From Pelagicoccus mobilis (GTDB lineage Bacteria > Verrucomicrobiota > Verrucomicrobiia > Opitutales > Opitutaceae): 64,000 nucleotides of DNA. This document shows positions 42,961 to 52,400 of this stretch, one piece after another; within the stretch, counting starts at the first letter, position 1, and every line of letters starts with the position of its first letter. The position numbers and the translations under genes were made by a program. The notes under the pieces were generated by a model, which saw only the letters and a program-made list of their open reading frames with translations, made no database searches and had not been told where the DNA came from. Location of the stretch: NCBI RefSeq assembly GCF_016595505.1, contig NZ_JAENIL010000012.1, positions 1 to 64,000 on the forward strand. Direction: 5' to 3'.

Positions 42961-45027
42961 CTACATCAGGTCGCTTGGCATATTTTTCGCGAGGAACTTT
43001 TCGATTTGCTTGAGCAGGTCTTCTAGGTTTTCGGGATCCCTGAAGCCATGGCCTTCGTCTTTGGAGTAGAGGGACTGGAATTTGATCTTATGGCGTTTCA
43101 GGGCTTTGACGAAGCGGCTGGTGTGGTTGGCGTCGACGCGTTTGTCTCTTCGACCGTGGTAGAGCAAAATGGGGGCTTGCACGTTTTTGGCGAGATAGAC
43201 GGGGGATACTTCTTTGAGGTTTTCGGCTGTGCCGTTTTCGGGGACGACGTAGTCTTTCCAGAACTTTGCCGCTTCATCCCATTCGTAGCTTTCGTAGTGG
43301 TCGATCTGTCGAGAGATGTCGCTTACGGACATCATGGGAATGCCGACTGCGTAGAGGTCCGGGGTGGTGCAGAGTCCCATGAGGGTGGCGTATCCACCGT
43401 AGCTTGCTCCGGCGATACCGATTCGGTCTTTGTCCGCGATTCCTTGGTTGATGGCCCAGTGGACGCCGTCTGTGATGTCGTCCTGCATCTTTTTGCCCCA
43501 TTGGCCGTTTCCGGCTTCGAGGAAGGCTTTGGTATAGCCTGATGATCCGCGGAAGTTTATCTGTACGACGGCGTATCCCCGGTTGGCGAAGAATTGCACA
43601 AAGGGGTCGTAGACGAAGTAGTCGCGTGCCCAGGGGCCTCCGTGTATGAAAAAGATGGTTGGGTAGGGGGCTGAGAGCTTGGGGTTGGATGGCTTGGTGA
43701 GGTAGCCGTGTATGGTGAGTCCGTCGCGGCTTTGGTAGCTTATGGGTTCTACCTTGCTGAGTTTGTCGGAGAATTTGTCAGCCCATGGGGCCTCGGTGTA
43801 GATTTCTTCGAGGGTTCCTTTTTCTTTGTCGTAGAGGAAGAAGACTCCGTGGGAATCGCCTTTCCATATTTTGACGAGTATCCGTTTTCTGGATAGGTCC
43901 CAATCGAATAGTTGCACGGACCAACCGGGGAGCAGCTTTTTGAGGGATTTGTAGATTTTCTGGAGTTGAGGGTCGAGATAGTCCTGCTCGAAGATCCCGT
44001 CATGATAGTTGACGCCGACGATTTTATTGACCCAGGCATCGTAGACGACGGAGTCGATGGCTATATCTTCGCGTTTGGTGACGGTCGAGATCTCGCCTGT
44101 TGAGAGATCCATCTCTTTGAGGGCGATTGTGGTGTCGTAGTTGTCGCTCAGGAAGCGAAGGGTGTTGTTTTGTGTGTTGATTTCGGGAGAGGCGAAGGAT
44201 TCGGTCCCGTTTCTCTCCTTGTAGGTTATCGGAATGTCGAGTTCGCGTGTTTCGCTTTTCTCGTTCAGTAGTTGAACTTTAGGTACGCAAAATTCGTTGA
44301 GCCAGTCGATGTTGTCGCGATCTCCGAACTTGTCGTACTCGATGCCGGGAAGCTGGTAGGCGAGTTTTGGGGTGTCGTTTTCGTCGAGCTCGTAGTAGAG
44401 GGTTTGGCCTTTGTTTTCGACGAGGAGTTCCCATTCGAGGCTGTTGGTATCGACTTTGTAGAGACCTCGAGGCATGTTCGCTTCTTTGAGGAACTTGTTG
44501 TTCTTCTCTCCGGTGTATTTTGAGAAATCGTCGAGGTCTACGATGATGGAGCCTGGGGCCTCGGGAATGTAGGTTGATATGATCCAAGCGTTGCGGAGGA
44601 AGAAAAGGGGGTGCTTCACATTGCGAGGATCCGGGAGAATGGTCTTGGTATCGGATCCGCTAATGTGGATTTTTACCCATGAGTCGCTGAAGCGAAAGCG
44701 AACAAGTAGGTGTTCGTCGGTGAGGAAGTATATGCTGCTGATCCAGTTGTCGTATTTTCCGTTTCCGAGGCTCCAGGCTTTGCCTTCTTGGAGATCGTAG
44801 CAAAAGATGGTTTGGCGGTAGGTTTCGCCGAATTCCTCATAGCGTTGTCCTGCGAGGTAGCGTCCGTTGGGGGAGATGGCGATTGCTTCGGGAAGGGGTG
44901 CCTTTACGAGCTCTTTGAGCGGGATGAAGTCTGGGTGCGTCTCCTTCTTGGCGATCGAGAAAGCGCTGAGTAGTTGAACCAGCAATACGCTGAGTACGAC
45001 TTGTCTGAGTAGTTGCAGTTTCGGCAT
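42961..45027 (-). CDS. S9 family prolyl oligopeptidase-like peptidase
   Basis: A 688-residue exported peptidase: a signal-like N terminus (VVLSVLLVQLLSAFSIA), a beta-propeller in the first 400 residues and a C-terminal alpha/beta-hydrolase. The catalytic triad is visible: Ser in IGIAGASYGGYATLMG, Asp in LLYHGRRDKRVDAN and His in YSKDEGHGFRDPEN; FIHGGPWARD forms the oxyanion loop. Members cleave short peptides, often dipeptides (S9C acylaminoacyl/DPP-like). Likely periplasmic nutrient peptide digestion. Single gene by spacing. Confidence 0.9.
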   Translation of the reverse strand: MPKLQLLRQVVLSVLLVQLLSAFSIAKKETHPDFIPLKELVKAPLPEAIAISPNGRYLAGQRYEEFGETYRQTIFCYDLQEGKAWSLGNGKYDNWISSIYFLTDEHLLVRFRFSDSWVKIHISGSDTKTILPDPRNVKHPLFFLRNAWIISTYIPEAPGSIIVDLDDFSKYTGEKNNKFLKEANMPRGLYKVDTNSLEWELLVENKGQTLYYELDENDTPKLAYQLPGIEYDKFGDRDNIDWLNEFCVPKVQLLNEKSETRELDIPITYKERNGTESFASPEINTQNNTLRFLSDNYDTTIALKEMDLSTGEISTVTKREDIAIDSVVYDAWVNKIVGVNYHDGIFEQDYLDPQLQKIYKSLKKLLPGWSVQLFDWDLSRKRILVKIWKGDSHGVFFLYDKEKGTLEEIYTEAPWADKFSDKLSKVEPISYQSRDGLTIHGYLTKPSNPKLSAPYPTIFFIHGGPWARDYFVYDPFVQFFANRGYAVVQINFRGSSGYTKAFLEAGNGQWGKKMQDDITDGVHWAINQGIADKDRIGIAGASYGGYATLMGLCTTPDLYAVGIPMMSVSDISRQIDHYESYEWDEAAKFWKDYVVPENGTAENLKEVSPVYLAKNVQAPILLYHGRRDKRVDANHTSRFVKALKRHKIKFQSLYSKDEGHGFRDPENLEDLLKQIEKFLAKNMPSDLM

Positions 45028-45190
45028 GATGTCTGGTCTCGATCCGGCGCGGCCGGAAGACGGTTGATTCGCTTTTGCAGAAACTACTAGGGAGCGATGT
45101 GTCTGGGACCAGATGAAAATGCGTATCTACGGGTATCGCATCGTTTGAGAAGCGATGCTGCTTGTGAGCATTAGTGCGTGTTCGTGAATG

Positions 45191-46696
45191 CTATGGGTTG
45201 CTTCTTGGGGGTGGCGCTGGGCGTCGGATGCGGACTCTGCCGTCGGGCATGAAGGTGACGTTTTTCATGTCGCTGGAGTAGCGGTCGAGGATGTTGTCTA
45301 CGGCGGCGACTTGTTCATCGGTCGCTCGTCCGCCCATGCTGCTGACGTTGCGTCGGAGTCCGATGAGGACGCGCTGGCGGTGGGCTTGGCTTTCGAGTTC
45401 GCCGATGGCGTCGGCGTAGAGGTCTAGGCTGCCTCCTTGTTCCATGCGGCCGCGGGAGAGGGTGGAGAGCATGGCTGCTTTTGACATCTGGTCTTCCTGG
45501 GCTCGGGCGAAGTTTTCGGCGCTATCGATGTCGTTGCGTCCCCATTGCGAGATGGACCGTTGGTAGGTCCTGTTTCGCATTTCTGGGTTTTCGATCGCCT
45601 GGATCATAGCCATGGTGGCTTCGGGATTGGCGGCGACGAGATCGCCGGCGAGGTTGAACAGGGTTTGGTCGCGGTCGGGCAGGCTGGAGATGGCGTGGAA
45701 GACTTCGTCGGTGTCGAAAGTGGTGGAGGTGCGTAGCCAGTTTCTGGTGACACTCAGGAGGGCGCCTGAAACGTTGGGGTCGTTTTGGTTTTCGAGGGCG
45801 TAGGCGAAGGCTTCGGCTCCATCGCGCTGGGCCCAGCTGTTGAGGATGCCGTGCATGGAGCTCCGGGCTATTTGGGTATTGGGGATGGCTTCGATAGCAG
45901 TGAGTGAGGCGTCGAAGTCGAAGTCGGACCAAGCGTCGAAGAGGCTTTGCATGCTGCGGGAGCGCAGCTGGCTATCTTGGATTTGCAGGGTGTTGTGGAA
46001 AATCGTTTCGAAGCTGGCGGCGTCGTTCTGGTTGTTTACGAGGGCTCTGAATTCGGCGTTGCGGCGGCTGCCTTGCAGGTCGTCGATCATGCCGAGGGCG
46101 GCTGTCAGGTCGGTGCGGGCGACTTCCGAAATGGTGGAGCGGAGGTCGACGCCGCGGATGGCTCCATTGTTGGAGGCGGCTAAGAGGGCGGCCCATGCGT
46201 CGACGGGAGCGTTTTGGGCCCAGCCGGCGGCGACGGGTCCGAGGTTGCGAAGGGCGTTGGGGCTGGGGTTGTCGAGGAACGCGAGGAAGGCTTCTTGCCC
46301 GTGGGCTTGCCCGAAGGCGCGGAGGAAGCGGAGGGTTTTGCTTCTCTTTTCTGTTCCGACGGGGAGGGCTTCGATCTCGGCCCAGATTTCCATGGCTTCG
46401 GAGATGGGGGTGTTGGCTGTGATGCTGTCGATCTTGTTGTTGAGGAGCTGGGAAGGGGTGGGGGGTGGCGTTTGCTCTGCGGGCGTGGTGGACTCTGTTT
46501 CGTTTGTGGCAGCCAGGGGAGTGGTGGGCGCGTGGGGTGGGGCCGTTTCGGGGACGCTTGCAGCTTCTTCAGTGAGGGGTGCTGGCGAGGCGACGCTTTG
46601 AACGCCTGCGGTGAAACCGGCGTTGTACATGAAGGGGAGACTGGCTAGGGCGCCGATCGAAATGGCGCTGGATATGACGAGAAATAGGGTTTTCAT
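45191..46696 (-). CDS. exported alpha-helical protein of unknown function
   Basis: I do not recognise a named family. The 501-residue product has a signal/anchor helix (LFLVISSAISIGALASLPF), a low-complexity Pro/Thr/Ala linker (residues about 40-85), then regular helical repeats of 25-30 residues with recurring xxW and GAEAFAYAL-like patterns (ILNSWAQRDGAEAFAYALEN, SQWGRNDIDSAENFARAQED). This resembles large verrucomicrobial and planctomycetal surface proteins of unknown role. It ends RIRRPAPPPRSNP. Confidence 0.65.
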   Translation of the reverse strand: MKTLFLVISSAISIGALASLPFMYNAGFTAGVQSVASPAPLTEEAASVPETAPPHAPTTPLAATNETESTTPAEQTPPPTPSQLLNNKIDSITANTPISEAMEIWAEIEALPVGTEKRSKTLRFLRAFGQAHGQEAFLAFLDNPSPNALRNLGPVAAGWAQNAPVDAWAALLAASNNGAIRGVDLRSTISEVARTDLTAALGMIDDLQGSRRNAEFRALVNNQNDAASFETIFHNTLQIQDSQLRSRSMQSLFDAWSDFDFDASLTAIEAIPNTQIARSSMHGILNSWAQRDGAEAFAYALENQNDPNVSGALLSVTRNWLRTSTTFDTDEVFHAISSLPDRDQTLFNLAGDLVAANPEATMAMIQAIENPEMRNRTYQRSISQWGRNDIDSAENFARAQEDQMSKAAMLSTLSRGRMEQGGSLDLYADAIGELESQAHRQRVLIGLRRNVSSMGGRATDEQVAAVDNILDRYSSDMKNVTFMPDGRVRIRRPAPPPRSNP

Positions 46697-46800
46697 GAGT
46701 TGGGTAACTGCGGGGATGTAGTGGGAGCTTTTGCTGGAAAATTCCAGATGAAAGTTGGCTGGAGGTAATTGGGATAAAGGGGGAGCCTGCTGGTTTTAAC

Positions 46801-46843
46801 AGGGATGCTGCTTCGCAGCAACAGGGTGGCCTGCGGCCAGCAG
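46801..46843. repeat. double hairpin before imuA
   Basis: Two short hairpins in tandem: GCTGC-TTC-GCAGC and TGGCC-TGC-GGCCA, joined by AACAGGG. A third small dyad CCTAG...CTAGG lies at 46873-46890. They occupy the gap between the divergent exported-protein gene and imuA and could be repeats or regulatory hairpins. No LexA-like dyad was recognised. Confidence 0.5.
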
Positions 46844-46898
46844 GATTTTGGGATGTCTCGGACGGTGGATGTCCTAGGGCTTGCGCTAGGGTGGGCGG

Positions 46899-47720
46899 GT
46901 GACGGACGAATCGGGCGAGGCAATTTTTTTTGAGGGGCAAGCGCTTGGGGCTGAGGCGCCTGCGGAGGCTTTGCATTTGGCGGGGCGCGAGGGCGTTGAC
47001 CTTGTTTCCGCGGCGCCTTGGAATGATGACATGGCGACCGCTCGTGCAGACAGCGAGTCGGCCAGTCTTGAGGAGCGGTTTGACGAGCTTGGTGTCGAGC
47101 GCGCGACTCCTGCGGAATCGGAAATTCTGGGGACTGGTGTCGACTCTTGGGACGAGGCTCTCGATGGAGGGCTTCGCTCGGGGCTGCTTGCGGAGGTGGC
47201 CGAGCCGGAGGCGAGCTCGGGTGGGCAGGTGCTGCTGCTTCACTTGCTGGCGGGGATGCGTCGGGCTCAGCGTTTTGTGGCTTTGGTGGATGGGGCGGAT
47301 GGCTTTGATCCGCAGTCGACGCCGCCGGCATTGCTGGAGCATTTGTTGTGGGTGCGATGCCGTTCGTCGTTGGAGGCGATGAAGTGCGCGGATGCTTTGC
47401 TGCGTGACGAAAACCTGGGAATGGTGCTGGTGGATTTGCGTGGTTGCGAAGAGCGTGAACTGCGTCGGGTGAAGTCGGCGGACTGGTATCGCTTGCAGCG
47501 TTTGGTGGAGCGTTCGAGTGCGTATGCCTGCGTGTTGACGCCGAAGGCGATGATTCCGAGCGCGCAAATGCGCTTGGAACTGGCTGGGCAGTTGGGTATT
47601 GAGAAAATGGATGCGTCGCTGAGTGAGTTGGCGAGTGACGTTGGGTTTGAAGTCTTGCGGAAACGGACGCGTGAGCGTGAAGGTTTTGCGCAATTGGTGC
47701 AGCGGGTGGCGGTTGGCTGA
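46899..47720 (+). CDS. imuA: ImuA-like RecA-fold protein of the mutagenesis cassette
   Basis: A 273-residue protein in the position and fold of ImuA. The RecA-like core includes LDGGLRSGLLAEVAEPEASS, LLLHLLAGM, FVALVDGADGFDP, MVLVDLRGCEERELRR and CVLTPKAMIPSAQMRLEL. The Walker A region (EPEASSGGQV) lacks the usual GKS/T, so ATP use may be reduced, as in other ImuA-type proteins. It forms, with imuB and dnaE2 just downstream, the SOS mutagenesis cassette for translesion synthesis. The start is GTG 46899; an ATG at codon 45 gives a shorter alternative. Confidence 0.8.
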   Translation: MTDESGEAIFFEGQALGAEAPAEALHLAGREGVDLVSAAPWNDDMATARADSESASLEERFDELGVERATPAESEILGTGVDSWDEALDGGLRSGLLAEVAEPEASSGGQVLLLHLLAGMRRAQRFVALVDGADGFDPQSTPPALLEHLLWVRCRSSLEAMKCADALLRDENLGMVLVDLRGCEERELRRVKSADWYRLQRLVERSSAYACVLTPKAMIPSAQMRLELAGQLGIEKMDASLSELASDVGFEVLRKRTREREGFAQLVQRVAVG

Positions 47721-47775
47721 AGTCCGGTCCTGATCTTCCTCATAATCATCCTCTTAATCTAAGAGCGAGTTGGAG

Positions 47776-47850
47776 GAGGATGAGGAAGATTATGAGGATG
47801 AGGAAGATTATGAGGATGAGGAAGATTATGATTATGAGGAGGATTATGAT
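47776..47850 (+). repeat. 18-bp minisatellite upstream of imuB
   Basis: About three near-perfect copies of an 18-base GAGGATGAGGAAGATTAT unit plus partial units lie between imuA and imuB. Inverted pieces (TCCTCATAATCATCC) lie at 47738-47752. If translated in the imuB frame it would add an acidic DEEDYE-type leader, but I place the imuB start after it. A related GATTATGAGGATGATTAGG motif overlaps the end of mnmA at 61125. Confidence 0.8.
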
Positions 47851-47856
47851 TTTGTA

Positions 47857-49377
47857 ATGTTTTTGGTTTTTCAGGTTCCTCGTCTTTTGTTGCAGGCGGT
47901 TTTGAAGGTGGAGAGCGGCGTGCCCGGCGGTCACGCCCTACCTGTTGTGGTGGTGGATGCGGGGGCGAAGAAGCCGGCGGTGTTGGCCATGACGGAGGTG
48001 GCGGAGCGTGAAGGTGTAGTGGTCGGGCTTTCGGTGCCGCAGGCTTTGGCGCGCTGCGAGGGACTGGTGGTTCGCTATCGCTCGGAACAGGCGGAGCGGA
48101 TGGTGGAGGAAATGGTGTTTGCCATGGGGTACTCTTTGGCTCCGCGAGTGGAAATTGAAGAAGCGGGGGTCGTGCTTGTGGACTTGCGGGGCGTTGATCT
48201 TGAGGAGTCGATCGGGCGTTGTGGGGCGATTGTGCGGGAGTTGGATGCTGCTGGCGTGAAGGTCGGCGTGGGAGTGGCGGAGTCGTGCGTGGTGGCTTTG
48301 TTGGCGGCGAAGGAATGTGAAGGGGAAGTGCTGGTGGTTAAGGGGGAAGTGGGAGGTATGAAGTATGAAGAGGGGGCTCAGTGTGTGAGGAGTATTAGTG
48401 AAGGGGAGTTCTTGAGCGCTTTGCCTTTGGGGAAGGTGGAGATGAGTGGTGGACTGCGGGATGTGTTGGCGAAGTGGGGGATTCGTACGGTGGCGGATTT
48501 CGCTAAGCTGAAGCGGTCGGCGGTGGGGGCTCGCTTGGGGATGGAGGGCTTGTTGCTTTGGGATCGTTTGACTGGGCGTGAGGAGCGGGTGGTCGCGGTG
48601 GCGGAGGAACCGCCGGAGTTTGAGGAGTCGTGGGAGTTTGAATACGAGGTGGATTCGATGGATCCGCTGCTCTTTCTGTTGAAGCGTTTCGTGGATGTGC
48701 TCTGTGTACGTATGCGAGGGTTTCACAAGGTGGCGGCCTTGATGCGAGTGGAGCTGGATTTGGCGTATGGAGATCCGCTGGTGGTGGCGCAGAAGCTGCC
48801 GGAGCCGACGAGTGATGAGGAGGCTTTGTTTCGTTTGTTGGCGGGGCGATTGGAGGGCTTGGAGACCGAGTCGCCTGTGGTGCGGTTGGTGTTGCGATTG
48901 GAGGTTGTCGACTTCAAGCAGCGTCAGTTGGGCTTGTTTGAGAGCAGTTTGAAGAATCCGTATCGCTTTACGCAGACCTTGTCGCGAGTGGCGGGGATCG
49001 TGGGGGCGGAGCGTGTGGGACGTCCGGTGTTGGAGGAGGACGGTCGTCCGGATGGTGTGCGACTGGAGGGAATGCCGGGAGAGGTGCCACCTGTGAAGGA
49101 GTTGAAGTTGGATCGTGAATACGGAATGCCACTGAGACGGTTTAGGCCGGGGGTGAAGGCGGAGGTCGAGTTTCAGGGTCGCCTGCCGATGTGGGTGCGG
49201 TCTGATAAGGTGTCGGGGTTTGTGAAGGCGGCAAGAGGCCCTTGGCTTCACTCGGGGCATTGGTGGGAAGAGACGGGGAGTTGGAACCGAGTGGAGTGGG
49301 ATGTGGAGCTGAACAAGGGGGGAGTGTATCGGATTTCGAAGAGCGGCGATGGATGGAAGGTGGAGGGGAGTTATTGA
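47857..49377 (+). CDS. imuB: ImuB Y-family polymerase-like protein with in-frame repeat
   Basis: ImuB is a catalytically inactive Y-family relative that links DnaE2 to the sliding clamp. The 506-residue protein opens MFLVFQVPRLLLQAVLKVES, then has LSVPQALARCEGLVVRYR, GVVLVDLRGVDLEESIGR and VKVGVGVAESCVVALLAA. Residues 21-29 (GVPGGHALP) are encoded by a family A hairpin, in frame, where relatives have a short loop. A second unusual stretch, GEVGGMKYEEGAQCV, may be another repeat. I start at ATG 47857; the longer frame from 47770 is the minisatellite. dnaE2 follows 81 bases downstream. Confidence 0.85.
   Translation: MFLVFQVPRLLLQAVLKVESGVPGGHALPVVVVDAGAKKPAVLAMTEVAEREGVVVGLSVPQALARCEGLVVRYRSEQAERMVEEMVFAMGYSLAPRVEIEEAGVVLVDLRGVDLEESIGRCGAIVRELDAAGVKVGVGVAESCVVALLAAKECEGEVLVVKGEVGGMKYEEGAQCVRSISEGEFLSALPLGKVEMSGGLRDVLAKWGIRTVADFAKLKRSAVGARLGMEGLLLWDRLTGREERVVAVAEEPPEFEESWEFEYEVDSMDPLLFLLKRFVDVLCVRMRGFHKVAALMRVELDLAYGDPLVVAQKLPEPTSDEEALFRLLAGRLEGLETESPVVRLVLRLEVVDFKQRQLGLFESSLKNPYRFTQTLSRVAGIVGAERVGRPVLEEDGRPDGVRLEGMPGEVPPVKELKLDREYGMPLRRFRPGVKAEVEFQGRLPMWVRSDKVSGFVKAARGPWLHSGHWWEETGSWNRVEWDVELNKGGVYRISKSGDGWKVEGSY
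47917..47943 (-). repeat. REP-like hairpin inside imuB, family A
   Basis: Stem GGCGTG/CACGCC, loop CCCGGCGGT, foot CTACCT, identical to intergenic copies. Inserted in frame near the N terminus of ImuB, encoding GVPGGHALP. Confidence 0.9.
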
Positions 49378-49379
49378 TG

Positions 49380-49412
49380 TTGCCCACGAAGAGCACGAAG
49401 TTCCACGAAGGT
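49380..49412 (+). repeat. CACGAAG repeat (family H) after imuB
   Basis: Reads TTGCCCACGAAGAGCACGAAG then TTCCACGAAGGTG; three CACGAAG units beginning three bases after the imuB stop (shown in two parts: TTGCCCACGAAGAGCACG, AAGTTCCACGAAGG). Confidence 0.6.
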
Positions 49413-49430
49413 GTAATCTCCAGGAGAATG

Positions 49431-49455
49431 TCCGCTGGGACAGCGGACGCTACCT
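49431..49455 (-). repeat. REP-like hairpin at the dnaE2 translation start, family E
   Basis: Stem TCCGCTG/CAGCGGA around GGA, foot CGCTACCT. It ends four bases before the dnaE2 ATG, in the place of a Shine-Dalgarno sequence. Confidence 0.9.
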
Positions 49456-49458
49456 GTT

Positions 49459-52400
49459 ATGAGTGAAGGGTATGTAGAGTTGCATGGGCGGTCGGCGTTT
49501 TCGTTTTTGCGGGGGGCGTCGCAGCCGGATGACTTGGCGGAGGCGTGCGCGGATCGGGGCGTGGCGGCGATGGCGGTCTGTGATCGGGGTGGTTTTTATG
49601 GATCGGCTCGCTTTCATTCGGCTTGTTTGGAGCAGGGAATTCGAGGGATTGTTGGGTGCGAATTGCCGATGGCGGATGGGACGGTGCTGCCGGTGGTTGT
49701 GCGGACTCGGAGTGGTTATCAGAATCTGTGTCGGTTGTTGACGGATACGCATTTGGGAGAATCGCGTGACAAGCACGCTCCCACGAAGAAGGGGGTAATG
49801 GTTGGAGAATCGCGGCACAAGGCCGCTTCCCACAATGAATTGAGGAAGGGCGAGGGGCGGGTGGCTTGGTCTGACTTGGTGGGGCGCGTGGAGGGATTGA
49901 CGGCTTTGACGGGGGATGAGGAAGGGGTTTTGAGTCAGTATTGGAGGAGTGGTGACGGGAATGGAATGCGTTTGAGGGTGGCGGAGCTGCGAAGGACTTT
50001 TGGTGAGGGCAATGTTTTCGTGGAGCTGCAGCGTCGGCATGAGCGAGGCGAAGAGCGGCTTGTGTCGGGCCTGCGGGACTTGGCGGTGGCGGAAGGTCTG
50101 CCTGTGGTGGCGACCAATGGGGTGAGCTATGCCCGGCCGAACGAGCGGGCTTTGATGGATGTGTTTACCTGCTTGCGGGAAAAGGTGAAGCTGGACGGGG
50201 CTGGTGGATTGTTGAGTCGGAATGGGCAGCGGTTTGTGAAGGCTCCGGCGGAGATGCGGTATCTGTTCCGGGATATTCCGGAGGCGGTGGAAAACACGCT
50301 GCGAATTGCGGAGCAAGTGGAATTCTCGTTAGAGAATCTTGGATACGAGTTCCCGAGCTTCGATGTGCCGGCGGGGGAATCGATGGCGACTTATTTGCGG
50401 AAGGTGGTGCTTGCTGGAGCGAAGAAGCGATATCGAGGGCAGCCGAGCGCGAAGGTGTTGAGGCAAATCGAGCATGAGTTGCGGGTGATCGAGAAACTGG
50501 GTTTCGAGGGCTATTTTCTGATCGTTTGGGATTTGGTGAAGTATTGTCGCGAGAACGGAATCATGGCTCAAGGCCGTGGCAGCGCGGCGAATAGCGTGGT
50601 GTGCTTTTGCTTGGAGATTACGCCGGTGGATCCGGTGGGGGCGGGCTTGTTGTTTGAGCGGTTCTTGAATGAGGAGCGGAGGAGTTGGCCGGATATCGAT
50701 ATTGATCTGCCGAGTGGAAGTCGGCGCGAGCGGGTGATCCAGGAGGTGTATCGTCGCTACGGGCGACATGGCGCGGCGATGACGGCGAATGTGATTACTT
50801 ATCGACGGAAGAGCGCGGCTCGTGAAGTGGGTAAGGTTTTGGGGTTTGAGGAGGAGGCTCTAGGGCGTTTTTCTTCTTTGTATGGGAGCCATAACTACGA
50901 TCATGGCGTGGGACTGGAGGAGCAGCTTGAGGGCTCGGGGATCGCGAAGGGGCATCCGCGTGGGAAGGCTTTGGTGAGGCTGTGTCAGCAGGTGCTCGGT
51001 TTGCCGCGTCACTTGGGGCAGCACTCGGGGGGGATGGTGATTTGCCAAGGTACGTTGGATACGGTGGTGCCTTTGGAGCCCGCGTCCATGCCAGGACGTT
51101 CGGTGGTGCAGTGGGACAAGAATGATTGTGAGGACCTCGGCATCGTGAAGGTGGATTTGCTAGGGCTGGGGATGATGGCCGTGATGCAGGAGACGATGGA
51201 GAGCTTGAACGCGAAGGGAGTAGAGATAGAGCTGGCTACGATCCCTAAGGATGATGAGGCGACTTTCGATATGATGTGTCGGGCGGATACGGTGGGAGTA
51301 TTTCAAATCGAGAGCCGAGCTCAGATCGCGACGCTTCCGCGCATGAAGCCGAGGACTTTCTATGATGTGGTGGTGGAAGTGGGGATTATTCGTCCGGGGC
51401 CGATTCAGGGAAAAATGGTGCATCCGTATCTCGAGCGACGGGAGGATCCAAGCAAGGTCGAGTATATCGATGAGCGTTTGGTGGAGACCTTGGAGCGTAC
51501 GCTTGGGGTGGCTATTTTTCAGGAGCAGATCCTGAAGGTGGCGATGGTGATGGCGGGCTTTACTGGGGCTGAGGCGGAGGAGCTAAGGCGTGCGGTGAGT
51601 ACGTTTAGCACGAATGAGAAGCGGATGCGGAAGGTCTTGGGAAAACTTGTGGGAGCGATGCGGGATAAGGGAGTTGAAGAGGGGAAGATTGAGCAGGTGG
51701 TGCAGTCGGTCTCTAGCTTTGCTCACTATGGCTTTCCGGAGAGTCATGCTATTTCGTTTGGTTTGTTGGCGTATGCGAGCACGTATTTGAAGTGTCACTA
51801 CGGATCGGAGTTTTTTGCGGGGCTTTTGAATAATCAGCCGATGGGGTTCTACTCGCCGGCGACTTTGATTCAAGATGCGAAGCGGATGGGGATCCGGGTG
51901 AGGCCGGTTTGTGTGGTGGAGTCGGATTGGCGGTGTGTGGCGAGTTGGGATGATTTTGCCCACTACCGAGCGGAGCGACACTCGATGAGTGAAACGAAGA
52001 GACAAGGACACGAAGACCACGAAGTTGGGGAAAGGGGTAATGGGGAGGATCGGGTTGGGGTGTCCGCTGGGACAGCGGACGCTACCTTGGGGGAGGAGCT
52101 TCGATTGGGGCTGGTGATGGTGAAGGGGCTTGCTTCGGAGAGGGGGAAGGCGATGGTTTTGGAGCGGGAGAAGCGGGCGTTTCGGTCGTTGAAGGATTTT
52201 CGGTTTCGGACGGGATTCAATAAGGATGAGCTGAGGCAGTTGGCGTCGATCGGGGCTTTGAATTGTTTCTGCGGGGATCGGCGTACTGCTCTTTGGGAGG
52301 TGGAGACCTTGCTTGATGAGGATGACTTGTTTGCCCATGTGGAGGAAGTGGAAGACGAGAACTTGAGCCCGCTGGAGGTGATGACGCATTTGGAGCGTCT

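Noticed and set aside
46844-46898. LexA site before imuA
   Set aside because: I looked for a dyad of known LexA type and saw only small G/C-rich hairpins; regulation by LexA is plausible from known cassettes but not supported by sequence here.
47770-47856. Acidic DEEDYE-type N terminus of imuB
   Set aside because: These codons are the minisatellite; ImuB relatives begin at the MFLVFQVPRLLLQ motif, preceded here by ATG 47857.
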